In this document: positions 35,107-44,380 of the stretch, in pieces
Layout of the letters: each line of letters begins with the position of its first letter
Position numbering within the stretch: position 1 is the stretch's first letter
NCBI GenBank assembly: GCA_002013415.1
Contig: MAEX01000017.1
Coordinates: forward strand, 51,927-115,926
Reading direction: 5' to 3'
Source of the DNA: Mycobacterium sp. D16Q14
GTDB lineage: Bacteria > Actinomycetota > Actinomycetes > Mycobacteriales > Mycobacteriaceae
Length of the DNA stretch: 64,000 bases
The notes under the pieces: generated by a model
The model's database searches: none
Seen by the model: the letters and a program-made list of their open reading frames with translations, nothing else
What the model was told of the DNA's origin: nothing
Program-made: the position numbers and the translations under genes

Positions 35107-36479
35107 TCCCCGCACAGCAGGTCGCCGAGGATGTCCTGGCCGAAGCCGCGCGACGCGGCGGTGCTGATGACACCATTGTCTTGATCCAGGACAGCAGCGA
35201 GGCCTCGCTGCGCTGGGCGGGCAGCTCCATGACCACCAACGGCGAGTCGATCAAGCGCAGCATCGCGGTGGTATCGATTCTGCGGCAAGGAGATCAGACC
35301 CGGGTCGGTTCGGTGCTCACCGAGGACGCCGATCCCGCCGCGCTCGCCGATCTGGTGGCAGCCAGCCAGGCCGAGGCCGCAGCGGCGCCCCCGTCGCGCG
35401 ATGCCATGCCGCTGCTGGGCCCCGGTGACGGGGCGGGGGAGAGCTGGGACGCGCAGATCTCACCGACCAGTGCCGACGTGTTCGGATCGCTGGCGGCTGA
35501 TCTGTCGACGGGTTTCGACGGCCCCGACACCCTGTACGGCTACGCCCGCCACGAACGCCAGACCACATTCTTGGCCTCGTCGACCGGGCTGCGCCGCAGG
35601 TTCACCCAGCCGACGGGCCAGGTGGAGATCAACGCCAAACGCGGCGTGGGCAGCGCCTGGGCCGGGGTGTGCACCCCCGAATTCGTGGATGTGCCCACCG
35701 AATCGCTGCTGCGCCAACTCAATGAACGCCTCACGGCCGCACAGAATCAGATCGAGCTCAAGGCTGGTCGCTACGAGACACTGCTGCCGCCGTCGGCCAC
35801 CGGCGACCTCATGCAGTACCTGGTGTGGACTATGGGCGGGCGCGGTGCGCATGAGGGCCGCAACGCCTTCGCCGGGCCCGGCGGCACCCGCATTGGGGAG
35901 CGGCTCACCGAGCTGCCGGTCACGGTGTACTCGGACCCGTCGTACCCGGGGCTGGAGAGCAGCCCGTTCGTGGCGACGCCCATTTCGCGGGAGTCGTTGT
36001 CGGTCTTCGACAACGGAGTGGGCATCGAACGCGTCGACTGGGTGCGCGACGGTGTCATCAACGCGCTGAGCTACTCGCGCGCCGACGCCGCCGAATTCGG
36101 TGCCGCCCCCACGGTGGGCGCCGACAACCTCATCATGACCGGAGAAGGTGGGGCGACGCTGGAGGAGATGATCGCCGCCACCGAGAACGGGCTGCTGCTG
36201 ACCACGCTGTGGTACATCCGCGACGTGGACCCGACGACGCTGCTGCTGACCGGGCTGACCCGTGACGGGGTGTACCTGGTGCGCGACGGCCAGATTACCG
36301 GCGCCGTCAACAACTTCCGGTTCAACGAGAGTCCGATCGATCTGCTGCGACGGGTGACGCAGGTCGGCGTTACCGAGTACACGCTGCCGCGCGAGTGGAG
36401 CGATTACGCGACGCGCCAGGCCATGCCGGCGCTGCGGATCCCGGACTTCCACATGTCCTCGGTCAGCGCCGCGCAGTAG
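35103..36479 (+). CDS. PmbA/TldE-type metalloprotease partner (Rv2314c homologue)
   Basis: 458 residues from GTG 35103, overlapping the tldD stop. The fold is the same as TldD but without the HExxxH motif, as expected for the partner subunit. Segments such as NGVGIERVDWVRDGVINALSYSRADAAEFG and DNLIMTGEGGATLEEMIAATENGLLLTTLWYIRDVDP match the C-terminal part of the PmbA/TldE family. It probably shapes the substrate channel. Confidence 0.9.
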   Translation: MIPAQQVAEDVLAEAARRGGADDTIVLIQDSSEASLRWAGSSMTTNGESIKRSIAVVSILRQGDQTRVGSVLTEDADPAALADLVAASQAEAAAAPPSRDAMPLLGPGDGAGESWDAQISPTSADVFGSLAADLSTGFDGPDTLYGYARHERQTTFLASSTGLRRRFTQPTGQVEINAKRGVGSAWAGVCTPEFVDVPTESLLRQLNERLTAAQNQIELKAGRYETLLPPSATGDLMQYLVWTMGGRGAHEGRNAFAGPGGTRIGERLTELPVTVYSDPSYPGLESSPFVATPISRESLSVFDNGVGIERVDWVRDGVINALSYSRADAAEFGAAPTVGADNLIMTGEGGATLEEMIAATENGLLLTTLWYIRDVDPTTLLLTGLTRDGVYLVRDGQITGAVNNFRFNESPIDLLRRVTQVGVTEYTLPREWSDYATRQAMPALRIPDFHMSSVSAAQ

Positions 36480-36554
36480 GTCGCTCCCAGCACCTCCACA
36501 GAACCTTCACAAAAGGCTCCAGCGATCACCACAACCGTCAAATAGGCTGTTCAT

Positions 36555-37238
36555 GTGCAAGGCCAGCGAAGAATCTTGGTTGTCGATGACGAGCCAACGA
36601 TCTGTGCGTCCATATCCGCGCGGCTGCGCGCCGAAGGGTATGCCGTAGACACCGAGGACAACGGGCTGGACGCGGTGCGGCATTGCCGCGAAAACCCGCC
36701 GGACCTGATGGTGCTGGACGTCATGCTGCCCGGGCTCGACGGCCTGGAGGTCTGCCGCCAGGTGCAGGCGCACGCCCCGATCCCGGTGCTGATGCTCACC
36801 GCGCGCGGCACCGAGACCGACATGCTGGTGGGCCTGGGGGTGGGTGCCGACGACTATCTGCCCAAGCCGTTCAGCATGCGGGTGCTGGTGGCCCGGGTGG
36901 CCGCGCTGCTGCGCCGCACCGAACGCGTGGCGGCGCCGAGCACCGATGTGCGGGTCGGGCAGGTGCGCATCGATGTCTCCGGGCGCCGCGTGTATCACCG
37001 CGACGATGAGGTGCATCTGACCCGCACCGAGTTCGATCTGCTGGCCTATCTGGCCGATAACCCACGGGTGGCGATCAGCCGGGAGCGTCTGCTCGATCAG
37101 GTGTGGGGCTGGAGCGAGGGGCTGCCGTCGGGCCAGCGCACCGTCGACAGCCACATCAAGGCGTTGCGCCGCAAGCTCGGTCAAGAGCTGATCCGCACCG
37201 TGCACGGCATCGGATACGCGTTGGAGGTACCACGATGA
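36555..37238 (+). CDS. OmpR/PhoB-type response regulator
   Basis: 227 residues from GTG 36555. The receiver has RRILVVDDEPTICASISARL and the phosphoacceptor Asp in LMVLDVMLPGLDGLEVC. The lysine lies in DDYLPKPFSMRVLVARV. A winged-helix trans-activation domain follows, with VHLTRTEFDLLAYLADNPRVAISRERLLDQVWG and GQRTVDSHIKALRRKLG. Its stop overlaps the sensor-kinase start (ATGA). The signal is unknown. Confidence 0.93.
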   Translation: MQGQRRILVVDDEPTICASISARLRAEGYAVDTEDNGLDAVRHCRENPPDLMVLDVMLPGLDGLEVCRQVQAHAPIPVLMLTARGTETDMLVGLGVGADDYLPKPFSMRVLVARVAALLRRTERVAAPSTDVRVGQVRIDVSGRRVYHRDDEVHLTRTEFDLLAYLADNPRVAISRERLLDQVWGWSEGLPSGQRTVDSHIKALRRKLGQELIRTVHGIGYALEVPR

Positions 37239-38251
37239 GCCCATTGCTGGAATTACTGCCGCGACCGCTGGATCCGTTGCGCTCCTTCAAGTTCAAGACC
37301 GCGGTGTTGGTGGGGGTGGCACTGCTGATTGCCACCTGCCTGCTGTGGATCACCGCCGAGTGGAAGCTGCGGTACGCGCTCACGCTGGCGCTGTTCGTGT
37401 CCTTCGGGGTGACGTGGTTTCTGGCGCACGGCATGACCTCGCCGCTGCGGGACATGACGGCGGCGGCGCGCTCGATGGCGCAGGGCGACTACTCACGCCG
37501 GATTCGTTCGACCTCTCGCGATGAAGTGGGCCAGCTGGCAACGGCTTTCAACCACATGGCCGCCGAGCTGCAGTCCGCGGAGAAGTACCGGCGTGAGTTG
37601 GTCGGCAATGTCTCGCATGAGCTGCGCACACCGATCACGGCGCTGCAGGCGGTGTTGGAGAACATTGTTGACGGGGTAGCAGAGCCCGACCCGGCGACAC
37701 TGAAAACCGCACTGGCGCAGACTGAACGGTTGGGCCGGCTCGTAGACGACCTACTTGACCTGTCCAAACTCGAGAACGGTTCGGTTCCGGTGCAACGCGA
37801 ACCGTTCGCGGTGCGCGAGTTCGTCGACGGCGCGGTGGCCGAGGCCAAGACGACGGGACGTCAGGTGCGCTATCACGTGACGGTCGAGCCATTCGACTTG
37901 GAAGCCGTCGCCGATACCGCTCGGCTGCATCAGGTGGTGGCCAACCTGCTGGACAACGCGTCGCGGCACAGCCTGCCCGGGGGACAGGTATCGGTGTTCG
38001 CCCGCACCGAGAACGACGCGCTACTACTGGAGGTCGCCGACACCGGGCCCGGCATCGCGCCGCACGAAAGATCACGAGTGTTCGAACGATTCACCCACGG
38101 GGGATCGCGCGACGGCGGCACCGGTTTGGGGCTGGCCATCGCGCAGTGGGCCGTCGATTTACATGGCGGCCGTATCGAAATCGTGGACGCGCCCGGCTGC
38201 CGGGTGCGAGTTACATTGCCGCAGTTCGACAACGAGGAGGGGAATTCATGA
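37235..38251 (+). CDS. Sensor histidine kinase
   Basis: 338 residues with two transmembrane helices (about residues 20-40 and 46-65) and almost no extracytoplasmic loop. A HAMP segment (PLRDMTAAARSMAQGDYSRRI), the HisKA phosphoacceptor box (GNVSHELRTPITALQAV), then HATPase N box (VVANLLDNASRHS), G1 (EVADTGPGIA) and G2 (GGTGLGLAIAQW) are all present. The minimal sensor loop suggests a membrane or intracellular signal. It overlaps both flanking genes by 4 nt, a three-gene operon with the downstream membrane protein. Confidence 0.92.
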   Translation: MSPLLELLPRPLDPLRSFKFKTAVLVGVALLIATCLLWITAEWKLRYALTLALFVSFGVTWFLAHGMTSPLRDMTAAARSMAQGDYSRRIRSTSRDEVGQLATAFNHMAAELQSAEKYRRELVGNVSHELRTPITALQAVLENIVDGVAEPDPATLKTALAQTERLGRLVDDLLDLSKLENGSVPVQREPFAVREFVDGAVAEAKTTGRQVRYHVTVEPFDLEAVADTARLHQVVANLLDNASRHSLPGGQVSVFARTENDALLLEVADTGPGIAPHERSRVFERFTHGGSRDGGTGLGLAIAQWAVDLHGGRIEIVDAPGCRVRVTLPQFDNEEGNS

Positions 38252-39798
38252 CCACAGGTTCGATAGTGCCGCCGCCGTATCCGATTCCGGGGGCGCCGGC
38301 CGAGGCTCCAGTGCCGCCCGTGCCGCGCCCGCCGGTACCGATCTTCGGTCCGCCGACCCGGTTTATGACGGCCTGGCCCCGGGATATCCGCTCGAAGATG
38401 ACGCAGGGTGCGCTACTCGGCGGATTAGGGGCCGGGCTGGCCGCGGCGCTGTGCTGGCGCTCCTCGCTTCCCGGCTTGGGCTGGACGCTGACCGCGTTCG
38501 CGGTGGCGCTCGCCGCCTTCGCAACGCAGAGGGTGCAGTGGACGTCCACGCGCATTGGTGTGCTGCTACTGGCGCTGTGCCTGGCGGTAGTGCCGACCGT
38601 GCGTGATGCGGGATGGCTTGTCGCGCTGTGCGTCCTGACCTCGCTGGCACTGTTCGTCTACGCGCTGGCACCGGCGCGGACGTGGACAGGCTTGATCTAC
38701 GGGCAGTTCGTGATGCTGAGAGCGCCTTTCCGGGTGGCGGGCTGGATGCGGCGCGGCAGCCGCACGATGTCACGCGGCCGCAAGATCAACCCGGACCGGG
38801 CGGCCATCGTCGTGCTGATCACGCTCGGCCTGGTGGCGGCATTCGGGGCCCTGCTGGCCGACGCCGATGCGCGATTCAGAGCGCTGATCAGCGGGGTCTT
38901 GCCGTTCGTGTCCTTCGGGGATGTGGTCGGGCGGGTTGTCGTCGGCGTGCTGGTCGGAGGCTTCGCATTGGGTGCCATCTACGTGCTGTCCAGGCCGCCG
39001 AGCTTTGACCGGTTGGCCCCGACGGAGCCCAAGAAGCTGCCGCGCTGGGAGTGGAGCTTGCCGCTAGCCGCGCTGAATCTGCTGTTCATCGCGTTTGTGG
39101 GCGTGCAGATCTCGGTGTTGTTCGGGGGAGATGAGCATGTGCAGGTCACTGAGGGGTTGACCTACGCAGAGTATGCGCGGCAGGGCTTCTGGCAGCTGCT
39201 GTTCGTCACCATTCTGGTGATGGGCGTGATCGCGGTGGCGATCCGGGTGGCTGGGCGCGACGATGCGCGCGATCGGCTATACCTGCGGGTGCTGATTGGC
39301 GGGCTGTGCCTGACCACGCTGGTGATCGTGGCCTCGGCCATTCACCGGATGTCGTTGTACGAGAACGCCTACGGATACAGCGTGGAGCGGCTGCTGGTGC
39401 GCTGGATCGAGCTGGGTATGGCCGTGGTGTTGGTGCTGATCCTGGTGGCGGGGATTCGGATGAGTGCACGATGGCTTCCTACTGCTGTGGTGGCAGTTGG
39501 CTCGTTCGGGATGCTGGGGCTGGCGGTCTTCAATCCGGAAAGCTACATCGCGCAGCGCAATGTCGAGTTCTTTGAGCAGACCGGAAAGATCGACCAGTGG
39601 TACATGGGGAGCTTGTCGTCAGACGCGTTCGCCGCGACGAAGTCGCTGCCCGAGGATGTGCGGGACTGCGTGCAGGGCAAGATTGCGTATCACTTGCGGG
39701 ACACAGCGCCCTGGTACGAGTACAACGTAAGCCGGGCGAAAGTGTGGTCCGCCGAGGTCAAGGCAGCGTCGTGCAACGTGGACTACGACCCCAGGTGA
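38248..39798 (+). CDS. DUF4153/DUF4173-type polytopic membrane protein
   Basis: 516 residues beginning at ATG 38248, overlapping the kinase stop (ATGA). A proline-rich N-terminus (PPPYPIPGAPAEAPVPPVPRPPVP) precedes about ten hydrophobic helices. SVLFGGDEHVQVTEGLTYAEYARQGFWQLLFVTILVMGVI is the conserved DUF4153/4173 core. The translational overlap suggests it works with the two-component system, as an accessory sensor or target; that is inference. Confidence 0.82.
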   Translation: MTTGSIVPPPYPIPGAPAEAPVPPVPRPPVPIFGPPTRFMTAWPRDIRSKMTQGALLGGLGAGLAAALCWRSSLPGLGWTLTAFAVALAAFATQRVQWTSTRIGVLLLALCLAVVPTVRDAGWLVALCVLTSLALFVYALAPARTWTGLIYGQFVMLRAPFRVAGWMRRGSRTMSRGRKINPDRAAIVVLITLGLVAAFGALLADADARFRALISGVLPFVSFGDVVGRVVVGVLVGGFALGAIYVLSRPPSFDRLAPTEPKKLPRWEWSLPLAALNLLFIAFVGVQISVLFGGDEHVQVTEGLTYAEYARQGFWQLLFVTILVMGVIAVAIRVAGRDDARDRLYLRVLIGGLCLTTLVIVASAIHRMSLYENAYGYSVERLLVRWIELGMAVVLVLILVAGIRMSARWLPTAVVAVGSFGMLGLAVFNPESYIAQRNVEFFEQTGKIDQWYMGSLSSDAFAATKSLPEDVRDCVQGKIAYHLRDTAPWYEYNVSRAKVWSAEVKAASCNVDYDPR

Positions 39799-39848
39799 CC
39801 TGGGTTCCCGGGGCGTGGCGGGGGATCGGATAGAGTTCAGGGCTGCTA

Positions 39849-39922
39849 GGGGCGGTAGCTCAGTTGGTTAGAGCCGTGGACTCATAATCCATTGGTCGCG
39901 GGTTCGAGCCCCGCCCGCCCTA
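39849..39922 (+). tRNA. tRNA with CAT anticodon (elongator Met or Ile2)
   Basis: A 74-nt cloverleaf. The acceptor arm GGGGCGG pairs with CCGCCCT (one G-U), the anticodon stem GTGGA/TCCAT encloses CTCATAA with CAT at 39883-39885, and the T arm is GCGGG-TTCGAGC-CCCGC. The discriminator is A. Met and lysidine-modified Ile cannot be told apart from this alone, but Met is the usual annotation at this location. Confidence 0.92.
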
Positions 39923-40158
39923 CAAAGTTCGCTTGTGGCGTTGAACCAGAATTTCCGGCAGATCGAGGAGCCAAATAGGTTGGGTGCGGCACTGGCCACT
40001 CCGGCGGCTGGTCGGCTAGCTTGACGGAAACTGACTCGCCGAGTCCCGTTGGTCTGCACTGGTTGTGTTTAGTCGTCAATACCTCGAACTCTCAGAGGTC
40101 TGTGTGGGACCCCGTTGTGGTCGTCGCTTCTGACGCCCGACCGCCTATTGGTGCTTAA

Positions 40159-43125
40159 CTATGAGTCAGCGACGTCTTGCAAAGTTCGTTCGTATACAAA
40201 TTTTCCGAGTATCTCTTGCCATTGGAATTCAGTTGAAAGGACAATGCGGGCGATCTCACGTGGGTGCAGCAGAGCATTCTCGGCCGCAGTCATGGCCGAG
40301 TGCCCACTGAGTGCTACGGCGGCGCGGCGGTGTCGTACGCCGCCTGACATCATTGCTCGAGCTGCTGGCGTTGAAACTCCGAAACGGAGATATTCGGGGA
40401 GTGAAGTAACTGCATCAACTGGGACAATACCGACACCGGCTAGGTACATCTGTAGCAAGGCGATTGCCTGTTCAACCAAGGTTGCAAAGGAATAGGAGAT
40501 TACGCTGCCGTGAATCCGTAGTACTTCGTCGACCGGGCGGTTAGTCCAGTCCGCGATGTCGGCAAAACTATCGCCGGCGAGCCAACGGCCGACGATCTCG
40601 CGTACTCGTGCAGCGTCAGGCAGGTCCTGCGGTGGCAGTAGCTCTGATGCGGGAAATGCATTCTGCAGATCTCTTTGAAAATCGGGTTGCTGGTATGCCC
40701 AACTGAGTAGTGCATCAAGTAGCCCATTATCGAGTGGAGACTCGATGGCGCCCCAGTTGTCGAGGCGTGGGGCGAGCTCATTGACGACAGAGTCAACGAG
40801 GCGAGTTTTGGCTCCGGTGTCGCGTACCCACGCGAGACGACCGGTGCTGCGCAGTCCCAAGAGGCGCGTAGCTCGCATCGTGAATACCTCGTCAAGTAGG
40901 CCGCGCGCTTGAGCGTCGAGCTGTCGACTAGCGAATGTGTGTTCTGCGAGAGTCGACGCTACTTCGTGAAAATGGCTATCTCCGAGTTCTTCATGTAGAA
41001 GTTCAAGCAGCGTTGCATCAATTCCGTCAGTTAAGGGCTGAAGGTCGACGATTTGCTCTAATAGGTCGTTGCTAAGTTCGACTCCTCTGCCTATTGCTTC
41101 TTGCAGCCGTTCGACGAGCGCTCGCAGAGCGCCATGGACGTCTTCACCGGGTTGTTCCGATGCAACCGGGTACACGGCCTCCCACTGGTTTGGATTTGCA
41201 CATATGACAAGCCCCTTTGTTGAGCTACCTGCCCGGCCTGCACGTCCAACGAGATTCCTGATGTCGCGTGCGAGCATGGGGATGGCCTGCCCTGTGCGTG
41301 TTCGTCTCTTCACGGCGTACAGGATTAGCGTGCGAATGGGTAGATTGACGCCCTCTGCAAGTGTTCCCGTACACAGGACCAGTCGAACTTGCTCCTCGGT
41401 GAGGAGCTCCTCCACGGCTTCGCGGGTTTCCTGTGGGATGTCGCCATGATGTACGACGGCACCGGCGAGTAACGCACGGGTACCGACCCACTGAGCGCCA
41501 AACTCGCGGCTTAGGTAATCGCAGACAAGCGCGACGCGGGCTGCGTCTCGGATATGATCAAGCGGCTTTGGCATCGGCAGGTTGAGGTCGATCTGTTCGA
41601 GCAGTTCTTCTGCTAGGCCTACGACTCCTTGATTGCCGGTCTTGGTTGCAGAGAAGACCGCAACTGTGCCAAGCGACAACGATTTACAGGCGGTCGCGAT
41701 GGTCTGTGTCTTGATCGTCGAGAACTGGTAGGTCTTCCTACGGCCCGTTTGGGCATTTATGTATCGGAAGTCTGAGTCCTTGAGGAAACCTGCGAGGACG
41801 TGGGCCTGCAATGTTGTGTCGACTGGGTGCATCCGCATGTCAATTTGTGTGTTCCGGCCCCTTCCTGATGGTTGCAGGACCGCATATTCAGCTACCGCTG
41901 GGCGGAATCTGCTTCGGACTACGGTTTCGTCTGAGCCGCCGACCCATGCGTTGATTTCCTCGATGTTAGGAACTATCGCGGATACGAATACTGTTCTCGG
42001 GGGGCCGCTCTCGCGGCCAAGTAAACGTGCCAAGAGCAACTCAAGCCCGACCCCTCGCCCAGGTGCGTCCAGGAGATGCCCCTCGTCGCAGACCACGAGG
42101 GAGATCCTTGGCAACAGCTCGGGGGCCCTGCCGAGGAGGCCCGTTAGGGCCTCGGGTGTGGCGATGATGGTGCGGATTGTGTCTAGGCCCTGCGCTTCTT
42201 CCCGGCTGGGCACGGTGCCGCCGTATACCGTGCGGGTAGGTAATCCAATGCGAGATAGGCGGCGTGCGAAGGAGTTTCGAAGTTCGCGTGCCAATGCTCG
42301 GTAGGGAACCAGTAGTACCGCAAGGTCATCTGGTCGAGCTGTCAGGTGGTTGAAAATCAAAGTCTCAGTCAGCGCTGTCTTTCCTGCCCCGGTGGGCATC
42401 TGTAGAGAGAACGGCATATCACTTGTTAGGAGGCCGGCTTCGATAGCGGAGATCTGCGAAGGAAAGAAATCCCAGACAGGTTGGGGACGATTAAGCAGCG
42501 ACCCAATCAACGGATCCCAAGTTGAGCTCTGGCCGTTCGGTAGAACTGACCGGATGTTGGTGTGGGCGAACCGGTTCAGGAGCGAGACGTAGACACGCTG
42601 TGCCACCCACTCCGCTGGGTCTTGGTCGAGGATAGTGACAAGGTTTTGTGCGGCGTCTTCGATCACTTGTGTGATTGCTTGTGTGGTCCCGTTGAGAAGC
42701 GCCTCTATCAAGGTGGCAATCGGTTGTGAAGTCGTTCGTGTGGGCCTGGCCAGGAAATCAAAACATGCTCGGTAGATTTCGGAATCCCAGTTGTCTGGCC
42801 GGGTGAGTCGCATTGTGAGGTAGGCCGAGGCTGAGTAGCCGCCGTTGTAGAACGCGGATGCCGAGAAGAAGAGTGCATCGGACCGTGAAGAACCTTCTAA
42901 CCCGTTGGCGGCCTGCGCAAGCGCATTGCCTAAGGTTGCCCAGTCCCGAGAGTCGTCTGGTTGATCACGCAACAGATCGAATAACTCTCCAATGAGTGCG
43001 ATGTAGAGATCGAAGGCTCGACCATCCTGATACTCAAAGGTTGGGAGCTGGTCCTTTAGCCCGTACTGTTCGATATTCTGGCGTGTGTCTGCATCTGCGA
43101 CCCAACTACGGAGCGTTTGTCTCAA
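40159..43125 (-). CDS. DEAD/DEAH-box helicase of a Hachiman-like defence operon (HamB-like)
   Basis: 988 residues from TTG 43125, which overlaps the upstream nuclease-like gene's stop (TTGA). Helicase motifs are in order: Walker A MPTGAGKTALTETL, motif II SLVVCDEGHLLDAPG (DEGH), motif III FVSAIVPN, motif V LVLCTGTLAEGVNLP and motif VI LVGRAGRAGSSTKG. The layout is Ski2-like. A long C-terminal region without known motifs follows. Base composition is lower in GC than the host genes on both sides, a sign of transfer. In Hachiman, HamB moves on DNA and HamA cuts upon activation. Confidence 0.83.
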   Translation of the reverse strand: MRQTLRSWVADADTRQNIEQYGLKDQLPTFEYQDGRAFDLYIALIGELFDLLRDQPDDSRDWATLGNALAQAANGLEGSSRSDALFFSASAFYNGGYSASAYLTMRLTRPDNWDSEIYRACFDFLARPTRTTSQPIATLIEALLNGTTQAITQVIEDAAQNLVTILDQDPAEWVAQRVYVSLLNRFAHTNIRSVLPNGQSSTWDPLIGSLLNRPQPVWDFFPSQISAIEAGLLTSDMPFSLQMPTGAGKTALTETLIFNHLTARPDDLAVLLVPYRALARELRNSFARRLSRIGLPTRTVYGGTVPSREEAQGLDTIRTIIATPEALTGLLGRAPELLPRISLVVCDEGHLLDAPGRGVGLELLLARLLGRESGPPRTVFVSAIVPNIEEINAWVGGSDETVVRSRFRPAVAEYAVLQPSGRGRNTQIDMRMHPVDTTLQAHVLAGFLKDSDFRYINAQTGRRKTYQFSTIKTQTIATACKSLSLGTVAVFSATKTGNQGVVGLAEELLEQIDLNLPMPKPLDHIRDAARVALVCDYLSREFGAQWVGTRALLAGAVVHHGDIPQETREAVEELLTEEQVRLVLCTGTLAEGVNLPIRTLILYAVKRRTRTGQAIPMLARDIRNLVGRAGRAGSSTKGLVICANPNQWEAVYPVASEQPGEDVHGALRALVERLQEAIGRGVELSNDLLEQIVDLQPLTDGIDATLLELLHEELGDSHFHEVASTLAEHTFASRQLDAQARGLLDEVFTMRATRLLGLRSTGRLAWVRDTGAKTRLVDSVVNELAPRLDNWGAIESPLDNGLLDALLSWAYQQPDFQRDLQNAFPASELLPPQDLPDAARVREIVGRWLAGDSFADIADWTNRPVDEVLRIHGSVISYSFATLVEQAIALLQMYLAGVGIVPVDAVTSLPEYLRFGVSTPAARAMMSGGVRHRRAAVALSGHSAMTAAENALLHPREIARIVLSTEFQWQEILGKFVYERTLQDVADS

Positions 43126-43940
43126 GGCGCTAGAACCTCCACATCGGAGTTCGCGAGCAGGGTTTCAAAAAGGCTCTCGTAGTTCGCCTTTAGATCTGGA
43201 ATCGAGATAACGATGAGGGTGCACTCGTCTTCATCCGGCAGAATCTCATCCACGCCTAACAGTTCATCGTCCACTAACTCCGTGCTGATGACTGCTACGG
43301 CGCGAAACTCACGGGCTGCTGGTGGATGATCGGTCGCTTTTATGAAGCGGTCTAGGTGGTCTAGCGCCACGGTGTCCAAGTCGCCGAGTATCGCTCTCTC
43401 TCGGAGCCAAACTAGCGTTTTCGCAAGGCGATTCTCGCGGTCTTTGCGGGAGTGTTGTATCGCTGACTGGACGGGCGTCGACTGTCCGTTCGTGGACTTA
43501 GTCTTCACCTCGGCACAGGTGATCCTGTCGTCGGAGGACGACTCCGGCCAATGCGGCAGTTGGAATTGAACAACGTCTGAACCTTCGGACGGCTTGGTCC
43601 GTCGGCTCTTGAGCCTCCACATCTTTGGCTCGTGTGTTTCGGCTGGATATGCGCAGGCAGCCAGGTAAAGCGCAGTGATGATCTCACCGTAATCACCTGC
43701 CATGACGGAACCTTTGTCTGGCAGCAGAGCTTCAAGAATCGTTTTGTGGGCATGACCGTCCTGCTCGACAAGGTCTGCGAGTCGGCCGTCAGATATATAA
43801 CAACGCCGGACAGGGACACCGAGCAGCTGCGTCCATGCTTCAGCCCTTTCGGGCTCGATCTTGACCTGGATCATCGGAGTGGCCTGAATCTCTTCGAAAA
43901 AGGCCCGGACCTCGATAAGGTCAAGTCCAAGTTCCTTCAT
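43122..43940 (-). CDS. DUF1837-like nuclease of a Hachiman-like defence operon (HamA-like)
   Basis: 272 residues from ATG 43940, which has a purine-rich GGTGGGGGG upstream; the frame is open to a TTG at 44000 as well. The core has MAGDYGEIITALYLAAC, then GSDVVQFQLP and ITCAEVKTKST, an E...D...ExK pattern of PD-(D/E)XK nucleases. Such DUF1837 proteins beside a large helicase define Hachiman (and the related AbpAB). The two genes overlap by 4 nt and stand alone between a tRNA and host genes. Function against phage is inferred from that architecture. Confidence 0.72.
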   Translation of the reverse strand: MKELGLDLIEVRAFFEEIQATPMIQVKIEPERAEAWTQLLGVPVRRCYISDGRLADLVEQDGHAHKTILEALLPDKGSVMAGDYGEIITALYLAACAYPAETHEPKMWRLKSRRTKPSEGSDVVQFQLPHWPESSSDDRITCAEVKTKSTNGQSTPVQSAIQHSRKDRENRLAKTLVWLRERAILGDLDTVALDHLDRFIKATDHPPAAREFRAVAVISTELVDDELLGVDEILPDEDECTLIVISIPDLKANYESLFETLLANSDVEVLAP

Positions 43941-44000
43941 TTCCCCCCACCTTCGCGTGGTCAGATTCAGAGATTTAACATAGCGTCGCTGCGGCCCCAA

Positions 44001-44380
44001 CCTTGTGAGAATCGATGTCCTCTGACCGGCCCGGCAGCGATCAGATTGAGGTACATCGGACCTGCATTGCCTGATCCGTCACCGATACGATCACACGTTC
44101 CTCGGGTCTTGAACCGCTAGCTAGCTAGGCGGCCCTTTCAGGATTACTAGACACGGATTAGGCTGCTGGATCGCCCCGTGGGTTAGAGGTCCCGCGACTG
44201 ACTGGACTGCCCATCCTGTCCTGAGCGCTCCTGACGCGCGCTCAACGTCCTACATTTCGGGCGGCACCGGCCGGCTCAACTTGGGGGCCTGGTCGACATG
44301 CCTGCCGAACCGTGATGCTCTGTCGCTCAACGGATACCCCCTCAGTACATAATCCGGTTACCGGGCAGACGCTCCTGGCC
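44001..44380. other. 380-nt intergenic region, nothing identified
   Basis: It lies between the HamA-like gene (upstream side) and the stop of the DUF3298-like gene. No ORF with a start and ribosome-binding site, no tRNA and no duplicate of the CAT tRNA 3' end was seen. It should contain the promoter of the defence operon. Confidence 0.5.

Noticed and set aside
39849..44380. Possible integrative element using the CAT tRNA as attachment site
   Set aside because: No repeat of the tRNA 3' end and no integrase were found near the defence genes.
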